From: Deinococcus marmoris
GTDB lineage: Bacteria; Deinococcota; Deinococci; Deinococcales; Deinococcaceae
Direction of reading: 5' to 3'
Assembly (NCBI RefSeq): GCF_001949125.1
Contig: NZ_MSTI01000102.1
Span: 7,501-71,500 of the forward strand
DNA length: 64,000 nt
Under the pieces are notes generated by a model. That model did not search any database and had not been told where the DNA came from. It saw only the letters and a program-made list of their open reading frames with translations. The position numbers were made by a program, and so were the translations under genes. The first letter of the stretch is position 1. Each line of letters begins with the position of its first letter. Positions 33,070 to 45,160 of this stretch are shown one piece after another.

Positions 33070-33801
33070 TTAGCGGCCCTGATACTCGGACAGGTTCTTC
33101 CAGGGTTCCAAGATATTTGCGCCGAGCGACTGCGCGGAGGTCGATGTTCCTCCACTGGACTTGATCCAGGACGTGTAATCCGTCGCCAGCGGTGCGGGCA
33201 TGGTGGCCAGCGCGTAGGTGGTCTTCCTGGTCTTGGTGTTGACCTGTGTGTCGAAGACGTTCCAGCCACGCTTCAGGACCACATTGGCCGTCACGTCGTC
33301 CAGGCCGACACAATTGCCCGTGAAAGTGAATGAAGAGTCGACCTCGGAAAAGACCCAGGACTTGTAACTGTAGATGTCCGGGTTGGTGTTGACCGGGGAG
33401 ATGAGGGTGGCGTTATTGTCTGTGAGTAGCTTGTTGATTGGCCGGACCCGCAGTGCGGCGGACGCGTCGGTGGTCACCTTGTCGCACAGGCCGAACAGAT
33501 CTGTCGCTTTGATCAGGCTGTCCTGATAGGTCGTCTTCATGGCCTGCGCGTCTGGCAGGGGCAGATCAAATTTTCCCTCTGCACTGACCCCTGTGGACAG
33601 GGCCGGTTCCTCGGCGCGGACCCTGGCGGTGAGATTGGGGATGATCTGCCCCTTGATCAGCCCCATCTGCTCGGTGGGGGGCTTGGGATCGGGTTCAGGC
33701 GTGGTGCCGCCCCCGCCCCCACAGGCACTCAGCACCAGGCTGAGGCCGACAACAGCGGCGAAAGTAGCGGCGGGCCGTTTCAGATTATTTTGATTGAACA
33801 T
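33070..33801 (-). CDS. Hypothetical lipoprotein
   Basis: 243 residues. Signal with lipobox LVLSACGGGGG, then a Pro/Glu linker (TTPEPDPKPP) and a folded domain I do not recognise (GQIIPNLTARV, FGLCDKVTTD, WVFSEVDSSFTFTGNCVGL, KRGWNVFDTQV). It has two Cys besides the lipidated one. Start ATG 33801 puts the hydrophobic segment at residues 12-26; an open frame upstream has no signal-like sequence. Single gene, convergent with the tRNA unit. Confidence 0.75.
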   Translation of the reverse strand: MFNQNNLKRPAATFAAVVGLSLVLSACGGGGGTTPEPDPKPPTEQMGLIKGQIIPNLTARVRAEEPALSTGVSAEGKFDLPLPDAQAMKTTYQDSLIKATDLFGLCDKVTTDASAALRVRPINKLLTDNNATLISPVNTNPDIYSYKSWVFSEVDSSFTFTGNCVGLDDVTANVVLKRGWNVFDTQVNTKTRKTTYALATMPAPLATDYTSWIKSSGGTSTSAQSLGANILEPWKNLSEYQGR

Positions 33802-33912
33802 GCCTACACCCTGACAGCCGCCCGCCCGAATGGAGTCCCGCTTGCATTCAGGCAGGGCGTGCGTTTTTCTCACTGTTGGATCAGGCAATGGGGGGGGATC
33901 CCCCCTGCCTCC

Positions 33913-36837
<2,925 letters not shown>

Positions 36838-36918
36838 GAACGAAAGTTTAGAGCATGAGGTGAAAAAGACCGTGCCCGGAACGCCGAAGTGACTCAGAGA
36901 GTCGGGTGCGTACTGCCC

Positions 36919-37722
36919 TTAAATCTGCACCAAGCGGGGCTGAAGCTTCAGGCCCAGCCGCTCCAATGTGGCCTGAAATTCATGGAAGGGATGCTGCGGG
37001 CTTTCCGTGACCAGCGTGATGAGCTTTCCGCTGCCAGACGTGGTAAATGGCGCGAACCCGACGATGACTTCATCCGCCGGATCGAAGAGTTGGAGGCCCG
37101 AATCGGCCTGCCCGAAGAACTGGCTCAGCCAGGGTAGATGCGTGCTGGACAGGGTGAGGCCCGCCAGTCGCGGATGCTGCCGCTGGAGCCTTTCGACAAA
37201 GGTAGAAACTGCCCGCTGTGTCGTGGCCGGATCGCTCAGAAAGGCTCCGGTCTCTACCAGATCGATCAGCTCGCCAGCTTCCTCGAAGACAAATCGCTCT
37301 CTGTGCCTGCCCGCCTCGCCAGCGACATATTCCCGCAGCGCGGCACTGTTCGTCAGCACCCTGGCCCCGATCACGGCCACCATCCCATCAGGCGGGACGT
37401 TTTCAAGGGCGGCCCGGATGGGCGGATAGACGCCCAGAATAGGGATATTCAACAGGGGAAGAAGGCGGGGCAACACCGTGACGCTGGGGGCGTTCGAGGC
37501 CACGATGATGGACCCGACGCCCCGGCCAGTCAGAAAGTTCAGCGCCGCGAGAATGCTGCCTTCCAGCTCGCCCTCACTCTTTGCGCCGTAGGGAAAGCTG
37601 GCCCGGTCCGCCAGATACACGATGTCCTGATCGGGGTAGGCCGCCCTGACTTTCCGCACGATGTCGTAGCTGCCAATTCCGGCGTCGAAGATGCCCACGG
37701 GTTGTTTCAGGGGTTCACGCAT
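36919..37722 (-). CDS. Glutamate racemase homologue lacking both catalytic cysteines
   Basis: 267 residues, clearly Asp/Glu racemase fold: GIFDAGIGSYDIV at the N-terminus (Asp13), ADRASFPYGAKSE, NIPILGVYPPIRAA. In true MurI the two proton-shuttling cysteines sit in ACNTAS and GCTHYP; here the equivalents are ASNAPS (Ser76) and SSTHLP (Ser193). Racemisation by the known two-base mechanism should not occur. Start ATG 37722 directly precedes the first strand; a longer open frame upstream lacks homology. Possibly a regulatory or otherwise repurposed protein; a normal murI should exist elsewhere. Confidence 0.8.
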   Translation of the reverse strand: MREPLKQPVGIFDAGIGSYDIVRKVRAAYPDQDIVYLADRASFPYGAKSEGELEGSILAALNFLTGRGVGSIIVASNAPSVTVLPRLLPLLNIPILGVYPPIRAALENVPPDGMVAVIGARVLTNSAALREYVAGEAGRHRERFVFEEAGELIDLVETGAFLSDPATTQRAVSTFVERLQRQHPRLAGLTLSSTHLPWLSQFFGQADSGLQLFDPADEVIVGFAPFTTSGSGKLITLVTESPQHPFHEFQATLERLGLKLQPRLVQI

Positions 37723-37856
37723 GTTTGCCTTCTGGTGCTGGCCCGGAAATAACTGAGATTGGAGGCTCCAACGATTTTGCCAGAGCGTGCCTCGACACCG
37801 CCGTCGCGGATTTTGGGCTGCGAAATGAGCCGGGGTTGAGACCCGCCCGCACAAAT

Positions 37857-38660
37857 CTATTTTTTCATACAGGCGGTCTGGTTGGTCAACTCCGGGCGAT
37901 ACTCGAAATGCATGGTGTCGTAGTGGTACCAGCGCCCTCCCCAGATCCAGCCGTGCCGCTCAAAAATGTTGACCAGGGCGGCAGGGATCTGGTTGCGGTA
38001 GCGAATGCCGCGCTGCCCCTCGGCGTAGCCGTCCCACTGCCAGTAGGCAGAAAGTTTGATGTTCAGATCAATGGCGGCCCCGAAGGAATGCACGCTCAGC
38101 CGGGGCGTTCCGGCCACCGTGCGCCACAGGAAAGTGCCTGCGCTGGGCCGGACATACGGCAGCAATTTTGGCTGGGTTGCCAGTTCCCGCGCAATTGCTT
38201 GCAGCGAAGCGGCCACCCCATTGACCCGCGTGACCTGAACCGTCTGGCCGAACCAATTGACTGCCTCAAGATTCTGACGGACCCCGGCGGCACTTTCCCC
38301 GTACATCTTCTTGAACAGCGGCTCGAATCTGGCCCGGCCCGGATCGAAGTCATAGGCTGGAACCGCCAGAGGCTGACAGGCTGGATAGGGCGTTGCCAAC
38401 TGATCGAGCAATCCAGGCTGATTGAGCCGGGCCACGTAAGAAGCTGCCCCGGACGCGGTCATCGGCATGAGGGTGCCGTCCCTCCACAGCAATTGATCGC
38501 CCCTGACACCTGCCAGAAATGCGGGATAGGCCTGAACCAGCCGCACGAGCTGCTGCTTCTGTGGTCCAGTTAAAGCGGAAGTGGCACCCAGACCGAACAG
38601 CGCGAGGAGCGCGGTCAGCTTCACGGCGTTCAACCGCTGGTCCAGGAAGTCACGCCCCAT
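37857..38660 (-). CDS. M15 family D-alanyl-D-alanine carboxypeptidase-like protein
   Basis: 267 residues. The zinc motifs SVHSFGAAIDL (SxHxxGxAxD) and YDTMHFEYRPEL identify an M15 (VanY-like) peptidase acting on peptidoglycan peptides. A hydrophobic segment LTALLALFGLGATSA at residues 15-29 is a signal peptide or anchor, so it acts in the periplasm. Start uncertain: ATG 38660, or GTG 38624, which would put the lysine and hydrophobic stretch at the very N-terminus. Neither has a clear ribosome site. Confidence 0.82.
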   Translation of the reverse strand: MGRDFLDQRLNAVKLTALLALFGLGATSALTGPQKQQLVRLVQAYPAFLAGVRGDQLLWRDGTLMPMTASGAASYVARLNQPGLLDQLATPYPACQPLAVPAYDFDPGRARFEPLFKKMYGESAAGVRQNLEAVNWFGQTVQVTRVNGVAASLQAIARELATQPKLLPYVRPSAGTFLWRTVAGTPRLSVHSFGAAIDLNIKLSAYWQWDGYAEGQRGIRYRNQIPAALVNIFERHGWIWGGRWYHYDTMHFEYRPELTNQTACMKK

Positions 38661-38753
38661 GCTAGCGATTCGGGCGGATGCCCCACCCCCGCCCCCCGGT
38701 AAATCACCGCAAACTCACGGGACTGACACGGCGCGGCGGGTAGACTGAGAGAC

Positions 38754-39785
38754 ATGAAGCATGTTCGCTCCACCCTTCCGGCGCTGGCCCTGGCGCTGAG
38801 CGTCGCCCTGGCCGGATGCGGGCAGCCCGTCACTGGCACGTCTACGGGCGGCGGAAGTGGCCGGGACATCCTGTATTTCTCCGACAACGCCTCTGGCCTG
38901 CCCGTGATGTACCAGGGCGAGGACTACAGCGCCGATCTGAGTGTTTCGGGCGGCGCGGGGCCGTACACCCTGAAGATATCGAGCGGCACGCTGCCCCCCG
39001 GCATCAAGCTGGGCGGTCAGCGCCTGACGGGCACGCCCACCGCCACCGGAACCTACAAATTCACGCTGGAGGTCACCGACTCCACCCTCAGCACGCGTAG
39101 CAAGGAATACACGGTCAACGTGAACACCCTGCCGCCGCTGTCGCTGGCCCCCACCCTGCCCACGGGCGAGATTCGCGGCGAGACGCGCATTCCGGTTGTC
39201 ATTACCGCGCCCCGCAACGTGCGGGCGGCCCGCCTGAACTGGGAACTGCCCGCAGGCGTCAGCGTGACCCGCGTGCAGGCGTCCGAACAGAGCGGCGTGT
39301 TGTTCTGGCAGCAGCAGGGGCAGGTGCTGACGGTGGACCTGGGCTTCAAGACCGTTCCGCGCAACGGCGTGCGGATCGCCCTGATCAGCGTGAAACCCGC
39401 CCAGGACAAGGCCGCCACCCTGACCGCCACCAAGATGGGTTACGAGGCCCGTGACGGGACGGGCAAGCTGCTGGCAGGCAAATTCATGTCGGGGGCGGCC
39501 ATGACGGAAACGCCGAAAGCGGGCGGGGTGCAGGACGGCGTGGATCAGCCTGCCGAAGCTCCGGCGTCCACCGAAACGGTGCCGGGTGTAACGCCGACGC
39601 AAACGACGCCCAGTGTCGAGACAGCTCCTGTTCAGACTCCTCCAATTCAGACGATACCCACGACTCCCCCGCCGTCATCCACCGAGCAACCTGTGACCCC
39701 CCCGGTGCAGAATCCCGTCGAGCCGCCCAAGCCGCCCGTGACTGCCCCGCCCGGAGCGCACCTGAGAATCGGAGCGCCGCTGTGA
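38754..39785 (+). CDS. Lipoprotein with putative Ig-like (He_PIG) domain
   Basis: 343 residues. Lipobox LAGCGQPVTG; residues 50-125 form a He_PIG/cadherin-like Ig domain (YSADLSVSGGAGPYTLKISS, GTLPPGIKLGG, LTGTPTATGTYKFTLEVTDS); a second beta domain spans about 135-235; the last 90 residues are a Pro/Thr-rich stalk. Expected at the cell surface. First of three coupled genes: its TGA overlaps the next ATG (TGATG). Confidence 0.8.
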   Translation: MKHVRSTLPALALALSVALAGCGQPVTGTSTGGGSGRDILYFSDNASGLPVMYQGEDYSADLSVSGGAGPYTLKISSGTLPPGIKLGGQRLTGTPTATGTYKFTLEVTDSTLSTRSKEYTVNVNTLPPLSLAPTLPTGEIRGETRIPVVITAPRNVRAARLNWELPAGVSVTRVQASEQSGVLFWQQQGQVLTVDLGFKTVPRNGVRIALISVKPAQDKAATLTATKMGYEARDGTGKLLAGKFMSGAAMTETPKAGGVQDGVDQPAEAPASTETVPGVTPTQTTPSVETAPVQTPPIQTIPTTPPPSSTEQPVTPPVQNPVEPPKPPVTAPPGAHLRIGAPL

Positions 39786-40288
39786 TGCGCCGGACAGTGT
39801 TGATCAAAACAGTGTTGAGCAAAACAGTGTCGATCAGGAGAGTGCTTCTGGCCGCCTTCCTCACGGCCACCGCCGGGGCCACCACCGCGCCGATCCTGAC
39901 GCTGGCACAGCAGGTCAAGAAGGCCGAGGTGATCGTGCGCGGCACCCTGGGTCCGGCGGTCAGTGTCAAGGAGGGCGAGGTCACGTATCTGGCCTATCCG
40001 CTGACCGTGGCCGAAACGATCACTGGAGACGCTGCCCGCCTGCCCCAGAACGACGGCAAGCCCGCGTTGTTCTTCCTTCAGGGTCTCTCCGATGTGCCGA
40101 ATCTGAAGAGCGGTCAGGAGGTCTTCGCGCTGCTGTATGTCCGCAAGCAGGACAGTCCGCTGGTGGGCTTTAATCAGGGGCTGTATCCAGTCACGGACGG
40201 CAAGGTGTTGGCAGGCGACGCCAAGACTCCTATCACCGATCCCGCCAAACTGCGTGACGCTATCCGCGCCGCGCTGGAGGCCAAATGA
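39785..40288 (+). CDS. Exported hypothetical protein with repeated N-terminus
   Basis: 167 residues. A long basic n-region coded by a 15-bp repeat (TVLIK-TVLSK-TVSIR) precedes the hydrophobic signal VLLAAFLTATAGATTAP. The mature domain is beta-rich (VIVRGTLGPAVSV, TYLAYPLTVAETITGD, EVFALLYVRKQDSPLVGF) and contains no catalytic motif I recognise. ATG 39785 is coupled to the upstream stop; GTG 39782 is possible. Lies between an Ig-like lipoprotein and a dockerin-like protein, which suggests a surface assembly. Confidence 0.75.
   Translation: MRRTVLIKTVLSKTVSIRRVLLAAFLTATAGATTAPILTLAQQVKKAEVIVRGTLGPAVSVKEGEVTYLAYPLTVAETITGDAARLPQNDGKPALFFLQGLSDVPNLKSGQEVFALLYVRKQDSPLVGFNQGLYPVTDGKVLAGDAKTPITDPAKLRDAIRAALEAK
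39794..39838 (+). repeat. 15-bp tandem repeat, three units plus a decayed fourth
   Basis: ACAGTGTTGATCAAA (39794), ACAGTGTTGAGCAAA (39809), ACAGTGTCGATCAGG (39824), then AGAGTGCTTCTGGCC. In frame; each unit has an in-frame GTG. The CAGTG core resembles the 18-bp array before ldh. Confidence 0.9.
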
Positions 40289-41079
40289 AACGCGGTCTGA
40301 CCTTTACCGCCCTGCTGCTGGGCGCTGCCCTGGGCGTGGCGAGCGCCGCCAGCGTCAAGCTGCAACCGCAGGGCGATTCCCTGACCCGCGCGGTGCAGGC
40401 GGCCCTGAGCGCCATCAGCACCAAGGAGCTGCCGGTCACGCTGGACAGCAGTTCGGGCACGATCCTGACCCTGGGCGGCGCGGGGACTAGCGCGGCGCTC
40501 TTTAACCCGGATGTGGCCGCCCGCGTGGTCACGGTGGGCGGGGCGCGGCGCATCGAGTTCAACCCGGCTGGCCCGCTGCCACTGCTGGACGCCGTGAAGC
40601 AGGAACTGGCCCGCGAACTGGGGTTCAAGGACTGGACCGCCGAGGCCGCCCGCACCCGCCTGAGCGGCGCGGATCTGAACGGCGACGGCAGGATCGACCT
40701 GACCGATCTGGCGATTCTGATGGAAAATTACGGCAAATCCAGTTCGGTGGGCGATCTGAACCAGGACCGCAAGGTGGACGACGCGGACCTGCGGATCTTC
40801 AGCGCGCAGTACAAGGCCACGCCCACGCCGGAGCCGAAGTCAGAGGAAAAGAAGACGGAGCAGAAGCCTGCTGAGATGCCGGGAACGCCCGCGACTCCGG
40901 CGGTCCCTGGCACTGGCACGACGCCGCCCACGACGACGCCAGCCGCACCAACGCCAGCCATACCGCCGACCACGCCTCCAGCCGAAACGACTCCGAAGGA
41001 AGCCGCGCCCGGCACGGCCCCCAGACCGGTCCCGCCCTCGCCCGCCCCGCCTGCTGATCCTGCGCCGAAGCAACCCTAA
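40285..41079 (+). CDS. Exported dockerin-like calcium-binding protein
   Basis: 264 residues. Signal peptide (LTFTALLLGAALGVASAA), an N-terminal domain to about residue 115, then two dockerin-type calcium loops: ADLNGDGRIDLTDLAILMENYG and GDLNQDRKVDDADLRIFSAQY (DxNxDGxxDxxD form; the second loop is less canonical). The last 85 residues are a Pro/Thr/Glu-rich tail. Overlaps the upstream gene by 4 nt. No cohesin is recognisable in the window, so the partner is unknown; one of the two upstream gene products is a candidate by context only. Confidence 0.8.
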   Translation: MKRGLTFTALLLGAALGVASAASVKLQPQGDSLTRAVQAALSAISTKELPVTLDSSSGTILTLGGAGTSAALFNPDVAARVVTVGGARRIEFNPAGPLPLLDAVKQELARELGFKDWTAEAARTRLSGADLNGDGRIDLTDLAILMENYGKSSSVGDLNQDRKVDDADLRIFSAQYKATPTPEPKSEEKKTEQKPAEMPGTPATPAVPGTGTTPPTTTPAAPTPAIPPTTPPAETTPKEAAPGTAPRPVPPSPAPPADPAPKQP

Positions 41080-41182
41080 ATCCGTTGACCGAAAATAAGT
41101 AGAGTGTTCTCTCAAGTCCTCTCCCCACCGAGAGGGCTTTTCTGTTTCCCCGCCAGCCGCCGCGCTTTGCTACGCTGCCCGC

Positions 41183-41410
41183 ATGACAGGCAGCCGAGGC
41201 GCAGCACAGAATGGAGAGGCACAGGACACCATCGATCTTCAGGATTTTCTGAAAATAAGTGGCGTGGTGGACACCGGGGGCGAGGCCAAATTCCGCGTGC
41301 AGGGCGGCGAGGTCCGGCTGAACGGCGAGATCGAGACCCGCAGACGCAAGAAGCTGAGGCGCGGCGACATCGTGGAATACGGCGGTGAAAAGCTGACGGT
41401 GGACTGGTGA
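41183..41410 (+). CDS. S4-domain RNA-binding protein (YbcJ/YaaA-like)
   Basis: 75 residues, almost entirely one S4 domain: IDLQDFLKISGVVDTGGEAK, GGEVRLNGEIETRRRKKLRRGDIVEYGG. Such small proteins bind structured RNA, possibly rRNA. The stop TGA runs directly into the end of a MITE (TGATACGG). Single gene. Confidence 0.88.
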   Translation: MTGSRGAAQNGEAQDTIDLQDFLKISGVVDTGGEAKFRVQGGEVRLNGEIETRRRKKLRRGDIVEYGGEKLTVDW

Positions 41411-41581
41411 TACGGATTCCGCTTAATTCCTTAAACCTTCGGGAAAGCGCCGAAGATTTAATCCCTACGCGGAACCCGTCTTCTTTCCTCCTCGCTTCGT
41501 CGCGGACAGACGCCCATGAGGACGCTGCTCCTCCCGCTCGGATTTCAAGGTTTTTGCAAACCCTTCAATCGGAATCCATAT
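41410..41581. repeat. MITE-like repeat, family A, copy 3 (inverted)
   Basis: 172 bp, opposite orientation to copies 1, 2 and 4: begins ATACGGATTCCGCTTAATTC and ends CAATCGGAATCCATAT. Inside are AGACGCCCATGAGGACGCTG and CTCCCGCTCGGATTTCAAGG, the complements of blocks in copy 1. The left end overlaps the S4 gene stop; the right end supplies the AT of the next gene's start codon. Confidence 0.85.
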
Positions 41582-42122
41582 GACCTCACCGTACACCGAC
41601 GCAGTGATGGACTTCCGCCGCCGCAAAGACGAGCATTTCGCGGCGGGGCGTGGTCCGGTGGACGTGACCGCGTTTCACGGCCTGCGCTATTACCCGCCCG
41701 ATCAGGCGTGGGCCTTCAATGGACCGCTGACCCTGACGCCCCCCGGCCCGGCAGCCGAATTCACGCTGGAAACCAACACCGGCCAGCCGCGCACGATGGC
41801 CCTGTACGGCACGGTCACGCTGCTCTTACCCGGCGGCGAACAGAGGCTGAGTGTCTTCGTTCCGCTGGGCGACGAGCAACCGCAGCGCGTGTTCATCCCC
41901 TTCCGGGACGCCACCAGTGGGAAAGAAACCTACGGCGCGGGCCGCTATCTGGACGCCCCGCTGGTCCGCAGCGAGGGGGGTGAGGCGCTGGTGTCGGTGG
42001 ATTTCAATCTGGCCTATCACCCGTACTGCGCTTACGGCGACGGCTGGACCTGCCCGCTGCCGCCGCCTGAAAACGTGCTGCCCGTGGCGGTTCAGGCCGG
42101 GGAGCGGCTGCCCGAAAGCTGA
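41580..42122 (+). CDS. DUF1684 family protein
   Basis: 180 residues, no signal peptide. Typical DUF1684 features: [13 protein letters not shown] at the N-terminus, a beta-rich centre ([37 protein letters not shown]), [20 protein letters not shown], and [25 protein letters not shown] near the end. Function of the family unknown. The ATG at 41580 overlaps the terminal repeat of a MITE, so the native 5' region was replaced or the start moved. Confidence 0.88.
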   Translation: MTSPYTDAVMDFRRRKDEHFAAGRGPVDVTAFHGLRYYPPDQAWAFNGPLTLTPPGPAAEFTLETNTGQPRTMALYGTVTLLLPGGEQRLSVFVPLGDEQPQRVFIPFRDATSGKETYGAGRYLDAPLVRSEGGEALVSVDFNLAYHPYCAYGDGWTCPLPPPENVLPVAVQAGERLPES

Positions 42123-42178
42123 GGCTCCGACTTACGGGGGACGCCCGCCCGCGCCCGGCTGCTCTAAACTGGGGCGTT

Positions 42179-42943
<765 letters not shown>

Positions 42944-42967
42944 GGATTTTTTAGCCAAGGTTCTGGA

Positions 42968-43142
42968 GTGGCTCCCACGAAAACCCCTCAGTCAGCTTCG
43001 CTGCCAGCTCCCCTCAAAAGGGAGCCAAGAAAAACGTCTGGCACAGCAATTCCGCGACTCTTGCCTCCCTTCTAAGGGGAGGTGCCCCGAAGGGGCGGAC
43101 TCGCAGAGCTGCGAAGCAGAGGGGTTAACCGTGGGAGCCACC
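42968..43142. repeat. Dispersed foldback repeat, family B, copy 2
   Basis: Ends are inverted: GTGGCTCCCACG at 42971 and CGTGGGAGCCAC near 43130. The body from CCCCTCAGTCAGCTTCG to GCAGAGGGGTT matches copies at 3045 and 50104. It lies between the cyclophilin gene and the ABC pair; a small palindrome ATTGCGTATGCAAT (43195-43208) follows just before the ABC start. Confidence 0.75.
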
Positions 43143-43236
43143 CCTCCACCTCGCCCGCCTACCCGTCCTCCCTCCCACACCCCAAATGCGCCACATTGCG
43201 TATGCAATCCAGGCCGCGCCGCTCTAGCCTGTAGGG

Positions 43237-45042
43237 ATGTCTGCGCCCGCCCCCAGTCAAGAACATTCCGAGCCGTCCAGGCCGTCATCCACGCTGGGCG
43301 TGCTTCGCGTGTATCTGGGGCCGCTGAAGTGGCAGGTGGCGGGACTGGCCGCGCTGCTGCTGACCGGCACTGGCCTGAACCTGCTGCTGCCGCAACTGCT
43401 CCGCACTTTCGTGGACAACGCCAAGCTGGGCGCGGGGGCAGATGTGGGCCTGCTGGCGCGGCTGGCCGGGTTTTACATCGCGCTGGCGGTGGGCGTGCAA
43501 CTGATGACGGCGGGGGCCACCTACGTGGGCGCGCGGGTGGGCTGGACCGCCACCAACCGCCTGCGCGTGGACCTGATGGCACACTTGCTGTCGCTGGACA
43601 TGCGTGAGCATAAGGAACGCACCCCTGGCGAGATGATCGAGCGCATAGACGGCGACGTGACCGCCCTGAGCAACTTCTTCTCGCAGTTCGCGGTGCGGGT
43701 GTTCGGCGCGGCGCTGCTGTTGCTGGGCGCGCTGTTCATGTTCTTCCGCGAGGACTGGCGCGTGGGCGTCGGCGTCGGCGTGTTTGTGCTGGCCACCCTG
43801 ATCGCCATGAACCGCGTCCGCAAGCTGGGCGTGGAACCCACCCGGCTGGAGCGCGAATCCAGCGCCAAGCTGTTCGGCTTCGTCGAGGAACGGCTCTCGG
43901 GGCTGGAGGACATCCGCAGCCTGGGCGCGGGCGGCCACCACCTGAACAGTTTTCTGCGGACGCAGCGCACCTTCTTTACCAACAGCGTCAATTCCTGGCG
44001 GCGGCGCAGCATCGTGTGGCAACTGAGCATGGCCCTGTTCGCCGTCGGCTACGTGGGCGTGCTGTCGGCGGCGGTGGGCCTGTACGCGGCAGGAACGATC
44101 ACGCTGGGCACGGCCTTTTTGCTCTACAACTACATGAGTCTGGTGGAAGAACCGATTGACCAGCTCACGCAGCAGTTGCAGGAGTTGCAGAAGGCGGGGG
44201 CCAGCCTCTTCCGGGTGGGCGAGATTCTGGCTTTGAGGAGCGCGATTCACGGCGGCAGCGCGGCCTTGCCGGAAGACAGCGCCCTGAGCCTGGAATTCGA
44301 GAACGTCGCTTTCAGCTATTCCCCCGACGAACCCCAGTTGCGCGGCGTCCTGCACGACGTTTCTTTTCACCTGCCCGCCGGACAGACGCTGGGGCTGCTG
44401 GGGCGCACCGGCAGCGGCAAGACCACCCTGACTCGCCTCGTCTCGCGCCTGTACGACGCCACGTCCGGCACCGTGCGGCTGGGCGGGATGAACGTGCAGG
44501 ACGTGGATCTGCACGGCTTGCGGCGGCGCGTGGCGGTGGTCACGCAGGACGTGCAACTGTTCCAGGCCAGCGTGCGCGACAATCTCACCTTCTTTGACCC
44601 GGAAATTACCGATGAGGAAGTGGAGGCGGCCCTGAACGAGGTGGGCCTGGGCACCTGGCTGGCCCGCCTGAAAGACGGTGTTCATACCCCGCTGCCCACG
44701 GGAAGCCTGTCGGCGGGAGAGGCGCAGTTGCTGGCCTTTGCCCGCGTGATGCTGCGCGATCCTGCCGTGATCATCCTTGACGAGCCGAGCAGCCGTCTGG
44801 ACCCCGCCACCGAGGCGCTTTTAACTGCCGCCATGACCCGCCTGCTGGCCGGGCGCACGGCCATTATCATCGCGCATCGTCTGGACACCGTGGCCCGCGC
44901 GGACCGGATTCTGGTGCTGGGGGACGGCGAGGTGCTGGAGGACGGCCCGCGCCTGACGCTGGCCCACACCCCGCACAGCCATTACGCCGAACTGCTGCGC
45001 GCTGGAACCCTGGAGGAAGAGGGCGCGGGGGTGCTGGCATGA
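43237..45042 (+). CDS. Heterodimeric ABC exporter, subunit 1
   Basis: 601 residues. Six-helix permease (about residues 30-320) and ATPase. Walker A GRTGSGKTT, Q-loop VTQDVQLFQ, Walker B VIILDEPSSRLD with catalytic Glu, and H-loop IAHRLD are normal, but the signature is LSAGEAQ instead of LSGGQ. Encoded 118 nt before a second half-transporter whose Walker B lacks the Glu; together they make one intact and one degenerate ATP site, the pattern of heterodimeric exporters such as BmrCD or TmrAB. Substrate unknown. Confidence 0.9.
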   Translation: MSAPAPSQEHSEPSRPSSTLGVLRVYLGPLKWQVAGLAALLLTGTGLNLLLPQLLRTFVDNAKLGAGADVGLLARLAGFYIALAVGVQLMTAGATYVGARVGWTATNRLRVDLMAHLLSLDMREHKERTPGEMIERIDGDVTALSNFFSQFAVRVFGAALLLLGALFMFFREDWRVGVGVGVFVLATLIAMNRVRKLGVEPTRLERESSAKLFGFVEERLSGLEDIRSLGAGGHHLNSFLRTQRTFFTNSVNSWRRRSIVWQLSMALFAVGYVGVLSAAVGLYAAGTITLGTAFLLYNYMSLVEEPIDQLTQQLQELQKAGASLFRVGEILALRSAIHGGSAALPEDSALSLEFENVAFSYSPDEPQLRGVLHDVSFHLPAGQTLGLLGRTGSGKTTLTRLVSRLYDATSGTVRLGGMNVQDVDLHGLRRRVAVVTQDVQLFQASVRDNLTFFDPEITDEEVEAALNEVGLGTWLARLKDGVHTPLPTGSLSAGEAQLLAFARVMLRDPAVIILDEPSSRLDPATEALLTAAMTRLLAGRTAIIIAHRLDTVARADRILVLGDGEVLEDGPRLTLAHTPHSHYAELLRAGTLEEEGAGVLA

Positions 45043-45059
45043 GGTGGGTTGCAGGAGAT

Positions 45060-45135
45060 GGGTTGTGGGATGTGGGAACAGCCGCCTCTGCTTCTGCCTC
45101 ACTTTCCACCGATCTTCTCCCACACCCTACAACCC
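45060..45135. repeat. Intergenic foldback between the two ABC genes
   Basis: GGGTTGTGGGATGTGGGA (45060-45077) pairs 16 of 18 with TCCCACACCCTACAACCC (45118-45135). The 40-nt loop includes no start. A similar CCCACAACCC run continues to 45150. Probably a dispersed intergenic hairpin element; it may modulate expression of subunit 2. Confidence 0.6.
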
Positions 45136-45160
45136 ACACCCCACAACCCGGAGTCCTTCC

